A stretch of 64,000 nucleotides of DNA. Origin: Maniola hyperantus (Eukaryota > Arthropoda > Insecta > Lepidoptera > Nymphalidae). Each line of letters opens with the position of its first letter. The stretch's first letter is position 1. Position numbers and translations under genes: made by a program. The notes under the pieces are model-generated. The model had not been told where the DNA came from. It saw only the letters and a list, made by a program, of their open reading frames with translations, and did not search any database. The stretch covers positions 973,383 to 1,037,382 of the forward strand of contig NC_048550.1 in NCBI RefSeq assembly GCF_902806685.2, read 5' to 3'. This document shows, one piece after another, positions 52,000 through 63,564 of the stretch.

Positions 52000-52960
52000 T
52001 GAGAAATAAAATTAGCGTTGCAGAGGAGGGTGTGCGCATAAAAATGAAAACGCTTAATATTTTTTTGTTTTACGACGCCGCCCGCACTAGATCGGATAGT
52101 AAACCGAATTTACGGTCTACCCGCGACCGAGGAATCGTTATCTATCCTAAATAATAAATGCGAGATTTCCTTCCAAGTACAAACATCGGGGTAAAACAAT
52201 TTATTACAAAATGTAAACAGGAAGAGCCGTATTTTCATTAAGAATACGAATCCAATAGCCTCCCCCCCCCCCCCCACACCCCCAGGAATAGACCGAAAAT
52301 ACCCAGTTATGATTAATTCCGAATGCGCCGCGCATTGATCAAGGAACCAGGGCTTTTTACTTCAAACTACCCATCTCTTGCCTCCCTCCCGCGGGAGCGA
52401 GCGAGACTAATGCAGCGTCCGCCGTCTCTGTCTAAAACAAAGATGCTAAAACTTCTTTCGCTAGTATGAAGATTTTAATTTCATATTTTTGACGAAACGG
52501 TTCTAATTTTAGAACTATACCCAACCTAAAACCGACTCTAACACAAATGCGATACGGTGTAAAATAATTTGAGTTTACGCCGCACTTGTTTCCATTTTCT
52601 AATTCCGAATTAGTTTTCGAAGTGAAAAGATACAGTCCCAAGACTGTGTGCGTTGTTTTTCCTATTTTAGACTGTAATTGTTATAAATTAAGGTAGATTT
52701 TAGTTTGGATGAGGCTCTCAAGAAATAATTCTCGAGTCGTACCCCGAAATTAGTCGAATAAGGGGAAAGGGGTTCATACGATGGGTGGTTTTAAAAGAAG
52801 AAGGCAAAAAGGTGGGGGATAGAAAGATGCGCAAAGACTTAGTTTGCGAGGGGGGTCGGGGGGTGTTATAAAATATATAATTCTATACTTACAATACTTG
52901 TAAATACGCCACGCGGAAGTAGCGCGCCGGAAACGTCTTGAGCTATTCATTCTTAGTCGT
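52000..52960. other. GC-rich, repeat-free island, possible regulatory region
   Basis: ACGACGCCGCCCGCACTAGA, a C14 run at 52263-52276, TCGCTAGTATGAAGATTTT, GAGGGGGGTCGGGGGGTG. No open frame with coding character. Its length without any mobile element, in a window where most 1-kb stretches contain several, suggests selection against insertion. Confidence 0.33.
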
Positions 52961-53630
52961 TACGCTAACTTAATTTTTATCATAATAAATTGATACTACA
53001 ATAACTTTGCTAAGGTCGTAGAATCTCTTTATTATAACTTAACTGCAATGGTTTGTTTATCTAAGTCCGTATTTTGAGTTAAAAGCCAATTTTCGATCTT
53101 TATTCGCCACATTAAATTTTTACATCAGGAATATTAACTTTTTGACACTAATGATTTCACTCTTACTTTCAATGATGTTATTAATTATAAATCGATTGGA
53201 AAATCAGCCCTTACTAGTATTAACAAATGTCTTATCTGATAAGCTTACCAATCTGTACTATTGTAGGTACATGATTTAATTACTTAGCCTTGATATTCTT
53301 CACCTAACCTGTCTCTCTTTTAACCCAGGGTCTCCAATTCAAAAGAGTTTATAGCTTTCTACAACTTTATACAGTTTATATTTTATAAACCATTTTCAAT
53401 CTTTAACCTAAACATAAAATTAAAATATATGTCTAAAAATCTAGAAACCTATACTTAACGTAATGTTGAATACCTAGGTTTGCCTTGTATGCAAGTAAAA
53501 ACAATAATTTTACGTATAGAAGTATGGAAATCAAAGTTAAGGTAGTTAAATCTGATTTATGACTCCAGTCTCAAGATGTCTTTGTTGCACTACACCGCTA
53601 CATTCGCTGATATTTAGTCGCGAAACGGGA
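52961..53630. other. AT-rich, repeat-free
   Basis: Continues the element-free stretch; nothing recognised. Confidence 0.35.
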
Positions 53631-53780
53631 TGTATTATAAGGCGTAGTTGTTTAAAATAAGAACGGGGCGCGGCGCCGCGGGCTCAAATGTTCATTATAC
53701 GGTGGAAATGAGTTCGATTCCGGGTGAGGTAAGTGGCGGAAAATGTGATTAAGCGTGTACTAGGTCGAAGGGATGGGGAG
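53630..53780 (+). promoter_or_regulatory. GC-rich spot with a strong splice donor, possible first exon
   Basis: AACGGGGCGCGGCGCCGCGG, then ATG AGT TCG ATT CCG GGT GAG followed by GTAAGT (53731). It could be a first exon (MSSIPGE). GTTCGATTCCGG also resembles a tRNA B box, so a SINE relic is an equally good reading. Confidence 0.22.
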
Positions 53781-53941
53781 GTTTTCATTTGGTTGGTTGT
53801 TACACGTAATATGAGAGAAAAAGGTAAACTTGGGGTTGTAAATAACCTCTCAGGAATTTCTAGGGCAAACCTAACCGTAACAGGTTAACCTATTCCTTTC
53901 AAAGGCAATTGGGTTTATTAGACAGGGGTTTTTAATATAAA

Positions 53942-54112
53942 CTAGCTGCCCCGGCGTACTTCGTATCGCCTAACAGGCAGAATTTTTCGTAAAAACCATC
54001 CCCGTACTTCAAGGAATATTATGAAAAAAGAATTAGCGAAATCGGTTCAGCTGTTCTCGAGTTTTGCGATCAGCAAAACATTCAGCGATCCATTTTTATA
54101 TTATAGAGATTA
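53942..54112 (-). mobile_element. H4 Helitron
   Basis: CTAGCTGCCCCGGCGTACTT to TTTATATTATAGAGA. This is the reverse of the family member at 13500-13658. It shares CTAG and TC-type ends with H1-H3 but has a different body. Confidence 0.7.
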
Positions 54113-54570
54113 CTTAAAATATGTCAGAAGTAAATTAATCAATTGTTTTGTTTATTTCAAAGCCGAAGATATTTAAATGTATTAAGATTTTTTTGTTATT
54201 AAAGCAATTTTAAATCATTTTTACAAAAATTACAAAAATGAATAACAATGACAAGTCATTATCTTGATTATGGGAATAATAATTACAATATTATGTTCCT
54301 TTTACATATAGTAAAAATATAATAAATTATTATTATTATTATTAATAATAAAAATATAAAAAATAATATATGAACATAGAAAGCTTATATTATAATGTAG
54401 GTATACCTATAAAACGAAAGATAGATTCTTTAGTCAAACAATACAAAATAGCCTTAATAATTACTTATTTTGAGTATTTTTACAAAATTGTGTAATAATA
54501 AATGTTAGAAATGAAAAATGAAGCTACCAGTATTTTATCCGCTCATTTCGCTCGGTCGGTAAAAAGTTGT
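54113..54570. other. AT-rich, (ATT)n
   Basis: An (ATT)/(AAT) run at 54325-54345; otherwise unassigned. Confidence 0.4.
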
Positions 54571-54574
54571 ATAG

Positions 54575-54665
54575 GGGGGATGCACTAGCGCCTACGCGGG
54601 CTACGGGCTACGAGCTACGGCGTAGGCTGGCAGGGCTGCCAACTGCGCCTACTTCTCTACTAGCA
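54575..54665. repeat. CTACG-rich segment, copy 4
   Basis: GCACTAGCGCCTACGCGGGC, TACGGGCTACGAGCTACGGC, TGCGCCTACTTCTCTACTAG. The densest of the four such segments. Confidence 0.45.
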
Positions 54666-54736
54666 ATTAAACTATGAGGACTGCTACGAAAATGCGACAC
54701 TCCTAAACTCCTCCAATTTTGATAGAAGAACTCTTA

Positions 54737-54961
54737 TCTTAATATATAAAAGGAAATGGTGACTGACTGACTGACTGATTGACTGACTGATCTATCAACG
54801 CACAGCTCAAACTACTGGACGGATCGGGCTGAAATTTGGCATGCAGATAGCTACTATGACGTAGGCAAAGAAAGGATTGTTGAAAATTCTACCCCTAAGG
54901 GGGTAAAATAGGGGTTTGAAATTTGTGTAGTCCACGCGGACGAAGTCGCGAGCTAAGCTAG
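54737..54961 (+). mobile_element. H1 Helitron, full length
   Basis: TCTTAATATATAAAAGGAAA to the hairpin and AGCTAAGCTAG. It has lost the 'catccgct' part after GACGTAGGC. Confidence 0.85.
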
Positions 54962-55014
54962 TTAGACAAAAAACAACGTTGCTATTTGTGTTTGTCTGTC
55001 TATTTTCTTCATTT

Positions 55015-55075
55015 CCAAGCGGTAGACGTCCACTGCTGGGCAATGGACATAGGTTTCTTGAGATCGTCCGTCCAC
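55015..55075 (-). mobile_element. LINE tail scrap
   Basis: GTAGACGTCCACTGCTGGGC and CATAGGTTTCTTGAG only. Confidence 0.5.
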
Positions 55076-55153
55076 ACTACGCATTCCGTTGCGAGGTTGC
55101 CATGCAAGGCATTTTAGGCAAGGAATAATTTAAAAAGAATAGATTTTTCGCTA

Positions 55154-55374
55154 TTTTTAACATAACTAATTATTAACGTCACACTGTACGGAAAGCGAAT
55201 AATGACGTCACAATGCGTAAACGACAAATATTTTTTTAATTTTTTTACATAAATATAGAGTTCTAGTTAATTTCTGCTGGAAAATATTTTTTATGTTAAA
55301 AAATTGAAAAACATTTTCGTCATTATTTTCTTTTCGTACAGCGTGACGTTAATAATTAATTATGCTAAAAACAA
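55154..55374. mobile_element. MITE with ~55-bp inverted repeats
   Basis: Left TTTTTAACATAACTAATTAT / TAACGTCACACTGTACGG; right CCGTACAGC-type mirror TCGTACAGCGTGACGTTAAT / AATTAATTATGCTAAAAA. Both arms carry AATAATGACG. Non-coding interior. Confidence 0.8.
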
Positions 55375-55689
55375 ATAAAAATCATGATTTTTTTCTTAAA
55401 TTGTTCTCTTTAATAATGAATAAAGCCCCATAAACTACCACTGTACAAAACATCACATCATTTTATTACTACATTCCAAGACCCTATATAGGCTATCTCA
55501 TATTTTCTAAACATCACCGAAATAAGGGAACCTTCATCTATTCAATAGAGACCATTCTATTCCAAAATACCCTACGTGCTATACACAGGGTATTTTGTTT
55601 TGCCTACCCTTTGATCGTCACTTCCCCCGAATTAAAATAAAACCAAGAAGTCACACACACACATATACCTACATTACAGCATCTTATAA

Positions 55690-55890
55690 GATCACCCTAA
55701 AAACTCCAAAGTTCATTACCCCAGCCCTGGCACTATCTCCTAAGACGGGGGGGTCGCCACCCCCCGGGGGGTAGGAAATATGAAGGGGCCCTCATTTATC
55801 AATATATGAAGACTGTTTCTTTCGAGGAATTGATTATTTTCTAAGAGTTCGCGGGCGGTAGATTAGTCTCGAACGTGAGTTTTAGAATTT
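55690..55890. other. G/C-run island
   Basis: CGGGGGGGTCGCCACCCCCC, GGGGTAGGAAATATGAAGGG; repeat-free, no frame. Confidence 0.25.
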
Positions 55891-56014
55891 CATTCCGATG
55901 CTATTTTATTCATTGAATTATTGAATTTTTTTATTTAACTAAGTATACAAAATACAATATAAAAATTCATTTGAACCAAGAAGGGGTTTACTTAGTCTGT
56001 TTACTGCATAATTT

Positions 56015-56180
56015 AGAGCCTCGATAGCTCAACGGTTAAAGGAAAGGACTGAAAACCGAAAGGTCACCGGTTCAAACTATTGTCGTACCCACTTCTAGCA
56101 CAAGATTTACGCTTAATTGGAGGGGAAAGAGGAATATTAGTCAGCATGATAACATTGGCTAATATTCTTAAAAAAATATC
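56015..56180 (+). mobile_element. SINE3, B box deleted
   Basis: GCCTCGATAGCTCAACGGTT, GACTGAAAACCGAAAGGTCA, CGGTTCAAACTATTGTCG (CCCCGCCCGTTGC missing), then ATTGGCTAATATTC. Confidence 0.75.
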
Positions 56181-56324
56181 TATTTAAAGAGACATACTTA
56201 CTTATAAATTGAAAACGTGAAAGTGCGTCTGTCTGTCTGCATGTCTGTTGTAAAATGTTTGAGCAATGAAAACAGTGCTTTTGACACTACTCAAACATCC
56301 CGTGTTTCCGCTTTCCATTAAGTT

Positions 56325-56570
56325 AAGGCCATAGTTCGCCACGCTGGCCAAGTGTGAATTGGCAGACTTCGCACTCGTTTGAGAACATTATGGAGAACTC
56401 TCAGGCATGCAGTGTTCCTTACGATGTTTTCCTTCACCATTAAAACAAGTGATATTTAATTGCTTAAAACGCACTTTAAGTCCGGTAAGTTCGAAAGGCG
56501 TGTCCGGAATCGAACTCTCGACCCCCCGAATAAAAGCCTGAACGTCTTAACTACTAGGCTATTACTCAAT
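56325..56570 (-). mobile_element. SINE1, tail lost
   Basis: GGCCATAGTTCGCCACGCTG to CTTAACTACTAGGCTATTAC; B box GGAATCGAACTCTCGACC (rc) diverged. Confidence 0.8.
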
Positions 56571-57005
56571 AATATGTAACTATTATAATGACTATTAATA
56601 AATGATTAATAGCTATTTTTAAGTAATCTGTTAAACAAAATGTAATCCTATTTGGCCTTATTTTAAGTCTGATATTATGTTAAATTTTATTATCTGTAAC
56701 GCTGTTGATTACAAATAAATGAATAAAATAAAATAAAATAAAATACTCGTGTAGTCAAACGAAAACTTGTCAACGACAAATATAATACTCTTTTATAAGG
56801 GATCAAAAGGTCTAGGGGTAAGTATGTGAAAGTTATTCAGCGGTACGAAAACATATTGAGGAAAACTTAAATATACTCTTAAGGCAATAAGGAGGGGAAC
56901 CGCCTAGAAAATAAATCCAATTCTGATGGAGAAAATGTTTATCTTTTTAGTTTAGTTTCTATTTAGTTTTGTTAGATACGGTTTCGTACTTTTGTATATA
57001 TATTT
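56571..57005. other. AT-rich spacer
   Basis: An ATAAA/AAATA run at 56715-56745; nothing else. Confidence 0.4.
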
Positions 57006-57007
57006 TA

Positions 57008-57226
57008 CTAGCTTATGCTCGCGACTTCTTTGTGTGGAATGAGGCTTTTAAAAATACCGTGGGAAATCTTTAATTTTCCGGGATTAAAAGTAGCCCATGT
57101 CACTCTCCAGGTCTTTATCTATACACATCCAAAAATCACGTCAATCCGTGGCACCGTTGTGACGTGATTGAAGGACAGACCAACCAACAAACAAATACAC
57201 TTTTGCATTTATAAGGGTACTGATTT
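57008..57226 (-). mobile_element. H2 Helitron with H1-like 3' tip
   Basis: CTAGCTTATGCTCGCGACTT (H1 tip) then GTAGCCCATGTCACTCTCCA, CAATCCGTGGCACCGTTGTG and TTTATAAGGGTACTGA (H2). A second H1/H2 chimera like that at 10716. Confidence 0.72.
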
Positions 57227-57229
57227 GTT

Positions 57230-57596
57230 ACTAAATGATCCCAGCAACTTCATCAGCGTGGATTCAGGAATTTTTTTGAACCACGTAGGAACTCGTTATT
57301 TTTTGGGATAAAAAGTTTTTATCATAAAATCTAATCTACGCCCTCTCCAAATATGTATATATACCTACTAGATGATGCCCGCGACTTCGTCCGCGTGGAT
57401 TTAGTTTTCTAAAAATCCCGTGGGAACTTTTTAATTTTCCGGGATCAAAAGTAGCCTATGTTCTTCCCCGGGATGCAAGCTATCTCTATACCAAATTTCA
57501 TCAAAACTTTAAGGTTAACTGATAGGTTGTGAAAAGCTAGCAGACAGACAGACAGACGGACAGACAGACTTTCGCATTTATAATATTAGTATGGAA
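57230..57596 (-). mobile_element. H3 scrap and full H3 Helitron
   Basis: 57230-57345 is a decayed 3' part. 57368-57596: CTAGATGATGCCCGCGACTT to TTATAATATTAGTATGGA with GTGAAAAGCTAGCAGACAG. Confidence 0.78.
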
Positions 57597-57662
57597 TATG
57601 TATGTATGGAGTATGGAGTATGGAGTACGCGAGAGTAAATTTAGGTAAGTACTACTAACAAT

Positions 57663-57823
57663 GTGGCTAATTCCGTTGTACGCAATCTCTAAACTGAACT
57701 AAAATGACACGTCTAAATCTATTGCTATCCCTTTCAAACTGTTGCTTGCGGAAAAGAATAGCACTAGATTTAGACCTGTTAATTTAATTTAGTTTAGAGA
57801 TTGTGTACAAGAGAATCGTCCCC
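57663..57823 (+). mobile_element. 161-bp palindromic MITE, copy 5
   Basis: GTGGCTAATTCCGTTGTACG to GAGAATCGTCCCC, flanked by AAT on both sides (57660-57662, 57824-57826). Confidence 0.88.
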
Positions 57824-57826
57824 AAT

Positions 57827-58550
57827 GATAGACTTTTGTTGTAAAGCCAATTCAATAGAACATTTTTTTTTTATCTACCTAATAATAAGGTATTTTTTTA
57901 CAAAATTACAGAAACAAATTGGATGGAATTTTTTTGCTATACAATGTTACACACTTAGTTGTTTTCGTTTCTCCCTGTATTCCAACAATCAAGTACTTAC
58001 AAAAACTCTAAAAGCTTTGCTAAGTCCGTTTCCAACTTAGTTAAGATTTGTGTTAGGATAGTCTTCATGATAAATGTTATTTATTAGACTCAAACATATT
58101 TTAAGAATAAACCAACCAAGTTTCTCAACATTTTCTTTTACCTAGAAAGGTAACCCTAAATGCTAAGAAAGGATTGTTAAAAATTCAGCTTTTCCCTAAC
58201 ACAAAGTCAAATAAAAAACATTGTTTTCTCTTAGTCTAATTTTCTTGGAGTAAGTAATAAATAACTCTTTATTGCACATTCATATTTTTTTTGAAATAAA
58301 ATATAGCCTTTATCACTCAGGAATTGGTGAAATAATTTTCAAAATCGGTTCAGTAGTTCTAGAATTTACCCTCTACAAAAAAACTTGAAAACTTTACCTC
58401 TTTATAATATTAGTATGGATTAATAAAATAAATAATATACTATATGTATACAAAATCATTACAAAATATTTACAAGTAAAAGTGTAAAGGTGGCATTATC
58501 ACTTAACGAACTCTTCGAGGCAAATCATATGACGTGTGTTTGGAGGTTTT
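57827..58550. other. AT-rich spacer with a Helitron scrap
   Basis: 58290-58425 resembles an H3 5' half in plus or minus scrap form (AAAATCGGTTCAGTAGTTCT, TTATAATATTAGTATGGA at 58401-58418). Nothing else. Confidence 0.4.
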
Positions 58551-58554
58551 TTTT

Positions 58555-58870
58555 TTTTCATTATAGGCGCACGCTTGACGGCGATCACACCTGATGGAAA
58601 GTGATGATGTGGCCTAAGATGGGACGCGTTTGCCTAGAAGGTGCCTATTCACTCTTGTTTTAAATATATCTATGTGGTATGTCACTTGCTCTAACGGTGT
58701 AAAAAAACATCGTAAGGAAAACTGCATGCCCGTCCGAGTGTTCTCCATAATACCTACTCTCAAAAGTGTGTGAAGTCTACCAATTAGCACTTGGCTAGCA
58801 TGGTGGACTACGCCCTAAACCCTTCTCATCCTCAGTATTGGGCCAGCTATGATTAGTCTGTTTTTGGTTT
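58555..58870 (+). mobile_element. Repeat fragment and SINE1 body
   Basis: 58560-58675 matches the repeat at 59862 (ACACCTGATGGAAAGTGATG, AGAAGGTGCCTATTCACTC). 58680-58862 is a headless SINE1 (GTCACTTGCTCTAACGGTGT, TGGTGGACTACGCCC). Confidence 0.65.
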
Positions 58871-59139
58871 ACATTTCTAGATATTTCCCAAATCAATATC
58901 CCTTCCTCCAATCATAAAAAAAGGAATTGCAGCCGTCTATGCCAGTGCGGAACATAAAAAAGCCCCAGTAAACTGAAACTAGCACGCTCGTCAAAAAAAT
59001 CAGGCCCTAATCTTAAAAAAGTAATGGCTGACTCTAAAACAAATCTATAAAACGTGCCATGGGATACTTCATACAACATCTGCATAGATACCCACACTAA
59101 CACAAATAAGCAATAAAGCAAACGGTAATATAAAACTAA

Positions 59140-59400
59140 GAAACATCAACATCTTTCCCCCCCACCGCCTACCCCCCTAGGGGGTAATTTCCCCCCGAAC
59201 TTACTAAAATACTAAAAACGGAGATACGGAGGGTGGCACCCCAACATTTTCTTATGCAAGATGCTTATATTTTAACCTAAATGTTTGGAGATTTGGAGTG
59301 TTTAAGTTACGCGATTTCTTTCGCGATTTACGCGTTGTGAATGCGTATTTTTCGTGTTGGAACGTAATTTGGATAGAATAAATAGTAATACAGGTTCAGG
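59140..59400. other. C-run island
   Basis: CCCCCCCACCGCCTACCCCC, CTAGGGGGTAATTTCCCCCC, GCGATTTCTTTCGCGATTTA. Repeat-free and non-coding. Confidence 0.25.
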
Positions 59401-59439
59401 AGAATTCAGGGAAAGTCTAGGTACTTATAAAATACCTTC

Positions 59440-59635
59440 TTTTATAACACGCACCCGACTTCGTCCGCATGAATATGCTTACAAAATCACGCAGGAGCAA
59501 TAGATGAAAAGTAGTAGCTTATGTGTTATTAAGCCAAATCCGTTTACTAGTTTTTGCGTGAGTAACAAACACACACACACACAGACACATACAAACTTTC
59601 GCCTTTTTAACATTAGTGTGATGTGATTTTGATCG
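59440..59635 (-). mobile_element. H3-like Helitron, diverged
   Basis: CACGCACCCGACTTCGTCCG, CGTTTACTAGTTTTTGCGTG, AACACACACACACACAGAC, TTCGCCTTTTTAACATTAGTGTGA; it resembles the sub-variant at 13659. Confidence 0.65.
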
Positions 59636-59861
59636 TCGTTTCTAATACGAACCTCTAAGGTTCCGAGGCCCTTTCGGTATCCCCGTATCCGTGTTTTCTG
59701 CCACGCGGCCTAAGGCAATACTCATTTTCTAGGCAAGTTAGTACATACCTAAACCTAATCATTGCTTTCTATTATATTAAGCATGATTGTCGTCGAGTAT
59801 AAGCCTTTTTATTTTGAAATAAAAAGAAATGCCCTTTCGTTTTTTTTTTCTTTTTAAAATT

Positions 59862-60062
59862 TATAGACTAGCGCTTGGCTGCAATCAGACCTAGTGGCAA
59901 GTGATGATGCAGCCTAAGATAGAGCGCGCTTGCCTAGAAGATGCCTATTCACTCTCGACTTGAAGGTACCCATATTATTATTGGAGGGGAAAACTGATGC
60001 TGGAAGGGTGTTCCAGATCTTAGCGTATCGGATTAGAAATGAGGAGGCAAATCGCCTCGTAC
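59862..60062 (+). repeat. Retroelement-like repeat, longest copy
   Basis: TAGACTAGCGCTTGGCTGCA, GTGGCAAGTGATGATGCAGC, TTGCCTAGAAGATGCCTATT, GGAAGGGTGTTCCAGATC, AGGCAAATCGCCTCGTACG. Fragments occur at 27110, 29735, 34140, 42530 and 58560. Confidence 0.55.
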
Positions 60063-60129
60063 GTATTCGTGGTAATAATCGGTGATAAAGATACGCAAAT
60101 AGACGTGAAAATAATCCTTATTTTTATTA

Positions 60130-60349
60130 TCTGAATATATAAAAGGAAAAGGTGACTGACTGACTGACTGATCAATCAACGCACAGCTCAAACTACTGGA
60201 CAAATCGGGCTGAAATTTGGCATGCAGATAGCTGTTATTACGTAGGCATCCGCTAAGAAAGGATTTTTGAAAATTCAACCCCTAAGGGGTTGAAATAGGG
60301 GTTTGAAATTTGTGTAGTCCACGCGGACGAAGTCGCGAGCATAAGCTAG
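60130..60349 (+). mobile_element. H1 Helitron, full length
   Basis: TCTGAATATATAAAAGGAAA to CGCGGACGAAGTCGCG and GCATAAGCTAG; close to the copy at 41832. Confidence 0.88.
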
Positions 60350-60599
60350 TATTTAAAAAAACTTTACTGCACTGATAAGGCAGGTACTATCAGATAGAAA
60401 TCCTATTGTATTTGTTTCTTACAACTCTCTTAACAACGTATCTAGGCCTTATTATTGCTGGAAAATCATTATTTGAGACCCCCAAGAACATTTTATTGCT
60501 ATCTAAAACCAATTTTGATTGAAATGTATAAACGTGTGATGAATTTTTAAAACGTATTCAACACGAATGTTACCGCAGTTTTAACAGAAATAACAACGA

Positions 60600-61120
60600 A
60601 CCTTTTTTATCTGTTGTTCAACTGTAAACTACTCTTTTTTTAGAATAAAACTCCCATTCAAAAATCGAGTCGGACACGTGGAAATTGGCACAAAGCGCTC
60701 CGGTCACGATAAAAACATCCGGTCGCTAACACGTATGAAATTAAAAAAAAATCAATAAACCTACAAAACATCGAGCGGAAAAAATCCAACCGAGTTTTTT
60801 CCAATCTTTATTTGCTTTTGCGAGAACTAGTGAAAGCGAAAGCCTGAAAAAAATACGTCACTATTTCTATCGTACGGGCTGTGGAAATAAAAAAAGGCAA
60901 AAAAGAGGAATGGCCGTCGAGAGCGAGAGTTCTATTTTCAAATTGCCCGCGCGCCGACACCGTTTATTTTTTTAAATGCGTTTTTCGGACACATGCTCGG
61001 CAAAGGTAATGCGACATGTTTATTTCACGTCGTGATTTTGAGTTTTCTTTCGCGTGCAGAAATATGTATGCGGTGTTTAAAAACGTCATTATAACGAACT
61101 ACTTTGGGATAAATTCGCTT
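60600..61120. other. Repeat-free island, possible conserved non-coding element
   Basis: GAGTCGGACACGTGGAAATT, AAGCGCTCCGGTCACGATAA, GAGCGAGAGTTCTATTTTCA, TTGCCCGCGCGCCGACACCG. No frame, no repeat family. Confidence 0.3.
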
Positions 61121-61429
61121 TAGAAATGGGTCATTTCATCAAAATAAAACATCCCGAAATAACCAGAGAAAATTAATTACTTATTTTACAAGTGACGTCT
61201 CGCCAGGGGATTTAAATCCTACATTTTCTAAGCAACTCCTTCAATGGTATACCACATAAATTCAGTAGGAGTTAAATATGCATAATGTTTAAATATCATG
61301 TCAATTATTTATTAATGTATCAAGTGATTGGTAGTACGGCGAAAGTTCTTTCGCTGCAGGGGTTTAATTAATTAATCAATAGGGAAGTAATGCTTCATAG
61401 TGATTTCCTTCACCTTTAAATCATTCATA

Positions 61430-61637
61430 GCTACTTTTTTCCCGGAAAAATCAAAGAGTTCGCAAGGGATTCTTAAAGGCCTATCGGTGTTACCGATTTA
61501 TACTAAATTTTGTACAGAGGTATCTTGCGTCCCGAAAATTGACATAGGCAACTTTTTATCCCGGCAAATCAAAGAGTTCACACGGGATGTTCAAAAAACT
61601 TAATCCACGCGGATGAAATAGCGGACATCATCTAGTT
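61430..61637 (+). mobile_element. H3 Helitron, middle duplicated
   Basis: TACTTTTTTCCCGGAAAAAT and TTTTTATCCCGGCAAATCAA are two copies of the same segment; ends GCGGACATCATCTAG. The same kind of duplication is seen at 49655. Confidence 0.65.
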
Positions 61638-61650
61638 AAATATATATCGC

Positions 61651-61827
61651 GTAAAATTTAACTCCTCACGCGCCATTTTAACTTTTTTGTCAAATTTCAT
61701 TTCAAAAGTACGATTTTAGTCCTTATTTTTAAAGGTGAATCTAAGAATTATCTATTGGTCAACTGTCATGTCAACGGTAGTTGTTGACCAATAGAGTTCA
61801 AATGGCGCGTGAGGAGTCATTTTGTAC
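61651..61827. mobile_element. 177-bp MITE with ~30-bp inverted repeats
   Basis: GTAAAATTTAACTCCTCACG / CGCCATTTTA against AAATGGCGCGTGAGGAGTCA / TTTTGTAC. The inner hairpin TCTATTGGTCAACTGTCATG...TTGTTGACCAATAGA is stronger than the outer one. Confidence 0.82.
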
Positions 61828-61891
61828 GGACTATAATATTAGTTTGGTGCGGTATTCCGACTTTCGTCTTGTCAAAACTGTCAAAATGAAG

Positions 61892-62113
61892 TCTTTAAAT
61901 ATATAAAAGGAAAAGGTGACTGACTGACTGACTGATCTATCAACGCACAGCTTAAACTACTGGACGGATCGGGCTGAAATTTAGCATGCAGATAGCTATT
62001 AAGACGTAAGCATCCGCTAAGAAATGATTTTTGAAAATTCAATCCCTAAGGGGGTGAAATAGGGGTTTGAAATTCGTGTAGTCCACGCGGACGAAGTCGC
62101 GAGCATAAGCTAG
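61892..62113 (+). mobile_element. H1 Helitron, full length
   Basis: TCTTTAAATATATAAAAGGA to CGCGGACGAAGTCGCG and GCATAAGCTAG; well preserved. Confidence 0.88.
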
Positions 62114-62700
62114 TCGATTAATAAATTAATAGCTCCTCATTTTGCGCAACTAACAAGACTGGTCTGTCTGGTTAAACTCATAAAGGAATGCCGAATTTGG
62201 CCCGATTTCCCGTTCGATGCGTGCATGAATAAGCACCTTTTCGGCCGCTACTACCTTTCGTTGGTGTTTGCCTCTATTTTTAGATATTTCAACTTTCTCG
62301 TTCTACTTTCCTCCAAAAAATATACTTACCAGCACACATACATCGTAATCATATGTGTGTGTGAAGTGGTAAGTAATAGCCTATGGTTAACTCTAGCCTA
62401 TTCGAGGGATCTGGGGATTATGGACACGTATCTCTAGCTTTTCGGAGTTAGGTGCGTTTTAATAGCAATTAACCGTTGCTTTAACCATGGATGTAGGATG
62501 GTGGGTATAGATGGCAGCACACTGTAGAGGCATGCGATCTCTACCATCATTTCGCCGGGGTCACCAAGTTATGTAGCTGGCGGTTTGGATAATGATGAAC
62601 CAGCTATATAAATAATATATAGTTTATTTGTAGGTACACTTTACAAGATCTATTGACAATGTCTTTATTTACACTGATGGTTGACTCGTGAGCTTTTTAT
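62114..62700. other. Spacer with SINE1 scrap
   Basis: 62340-62480 shows a faint SINE1 head and body (TAGCCTATGGTTAACTCTAG, GGAGTTAGGTGCGTTTTAAT). GGTGGGTATAGATGGCAGCA at 62500 is unassigned. Confidence 0.4.
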
Positions 62701-62704
62701 CTTC

Positions 62705-62916
62705 TCTTTAATATATAAAAGGATCTGACTGACTGATCTATCAACGCACAGCTCAAACTACTGGACGGATCGGGCTGAAATTTGGCATAGCTAGATAGCA
62801 ATTATGATGCAGGCATCCGCTAAGAAAGGATTTTTGAAAATTCAACCCTTAAGGGGTGAAATAGGGGTTTAAAATTTGTGTAGTCCACTCGGACGAAATC
62901 GCGAGCATTAAGCTAA
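62705..62916 (+). mobile_element. H1 Helitron ending CTAA
   Basis: TCTTTAATATATAAAAGGAT to CGGACGAAATCGCGAGCATT and AAGCTAA. The CTAA end is within the CTRR range usual for Helitrons. Confidence 0.82.
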
Positions 62917-63054
62917 TATAATACAATGATGGAAGTTGTGAAGGGAATAACTTGTTGACGTGATGATTGTATACTTAGAAGGAAATGCGCTCTCTTGATG
63001 AGTGTTGCGTTGAAGAAGAACAGCCGGGTTTTTGAATAATAATATTTTCCAAGA

Positions 63055-63364
63055 CCTTGGCGTGTGGAACGCCCTACAAGAGACCTATGTCCAGCTGTGG
63101 ACGTCTATCAGTTGACAATGATGATCAGTCCCCTATTATAAATGCGAAAGTGTGTTTGTTAGTTTATTGGTTTGTCCTTCAAACACGTCGCAACGGTGCA
63201 ACGGATCGACGTAATTTATTGCATGGGTATAGTTTAAGACTTTTCTTTATAGTTTAAGACCTGGAGAATGACATAGACCACTTTTTATCCCAGAAAATCA
63301 AAGAATTCCCACGGGATTTTTAAAACCTAAATCCACGTGTGCGAAGTCGAGGGCATACGTTAGT
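63055..63364 (+). mobile_element. LINE tail and H2 Helitron
   Basis: 63060-63125: GTGTGGAACGCCCTACAAGA, TCCAGCTGTGGACGTC, ATGATGATC. 63127-63364: H2 from TCAGTCCCCTATTATAAATG; a 20-base piece (TATAGTTTAAGACTTTTCTT) is repeated near 63230-63250; end decayed to GTTAG. Confidence 0.75.
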
Positions 63365-63564
63365 GATTCAATAAATTACCGAACCTTCACCCTAATTAAT
63401 ACCTAACAAATTCTTTATTGTGCATGAAAGTATGTTCTGATCCTTTCCTGATATAAGCTTCAAAGGAAATAATAATCGTGTCATATAATTTAATGATTAC
63501 ATTACATCGATGACACCTGCTCGTTTTATGCACCTTTAGCCAATTTTAAAGCTTTACGCTTCGC

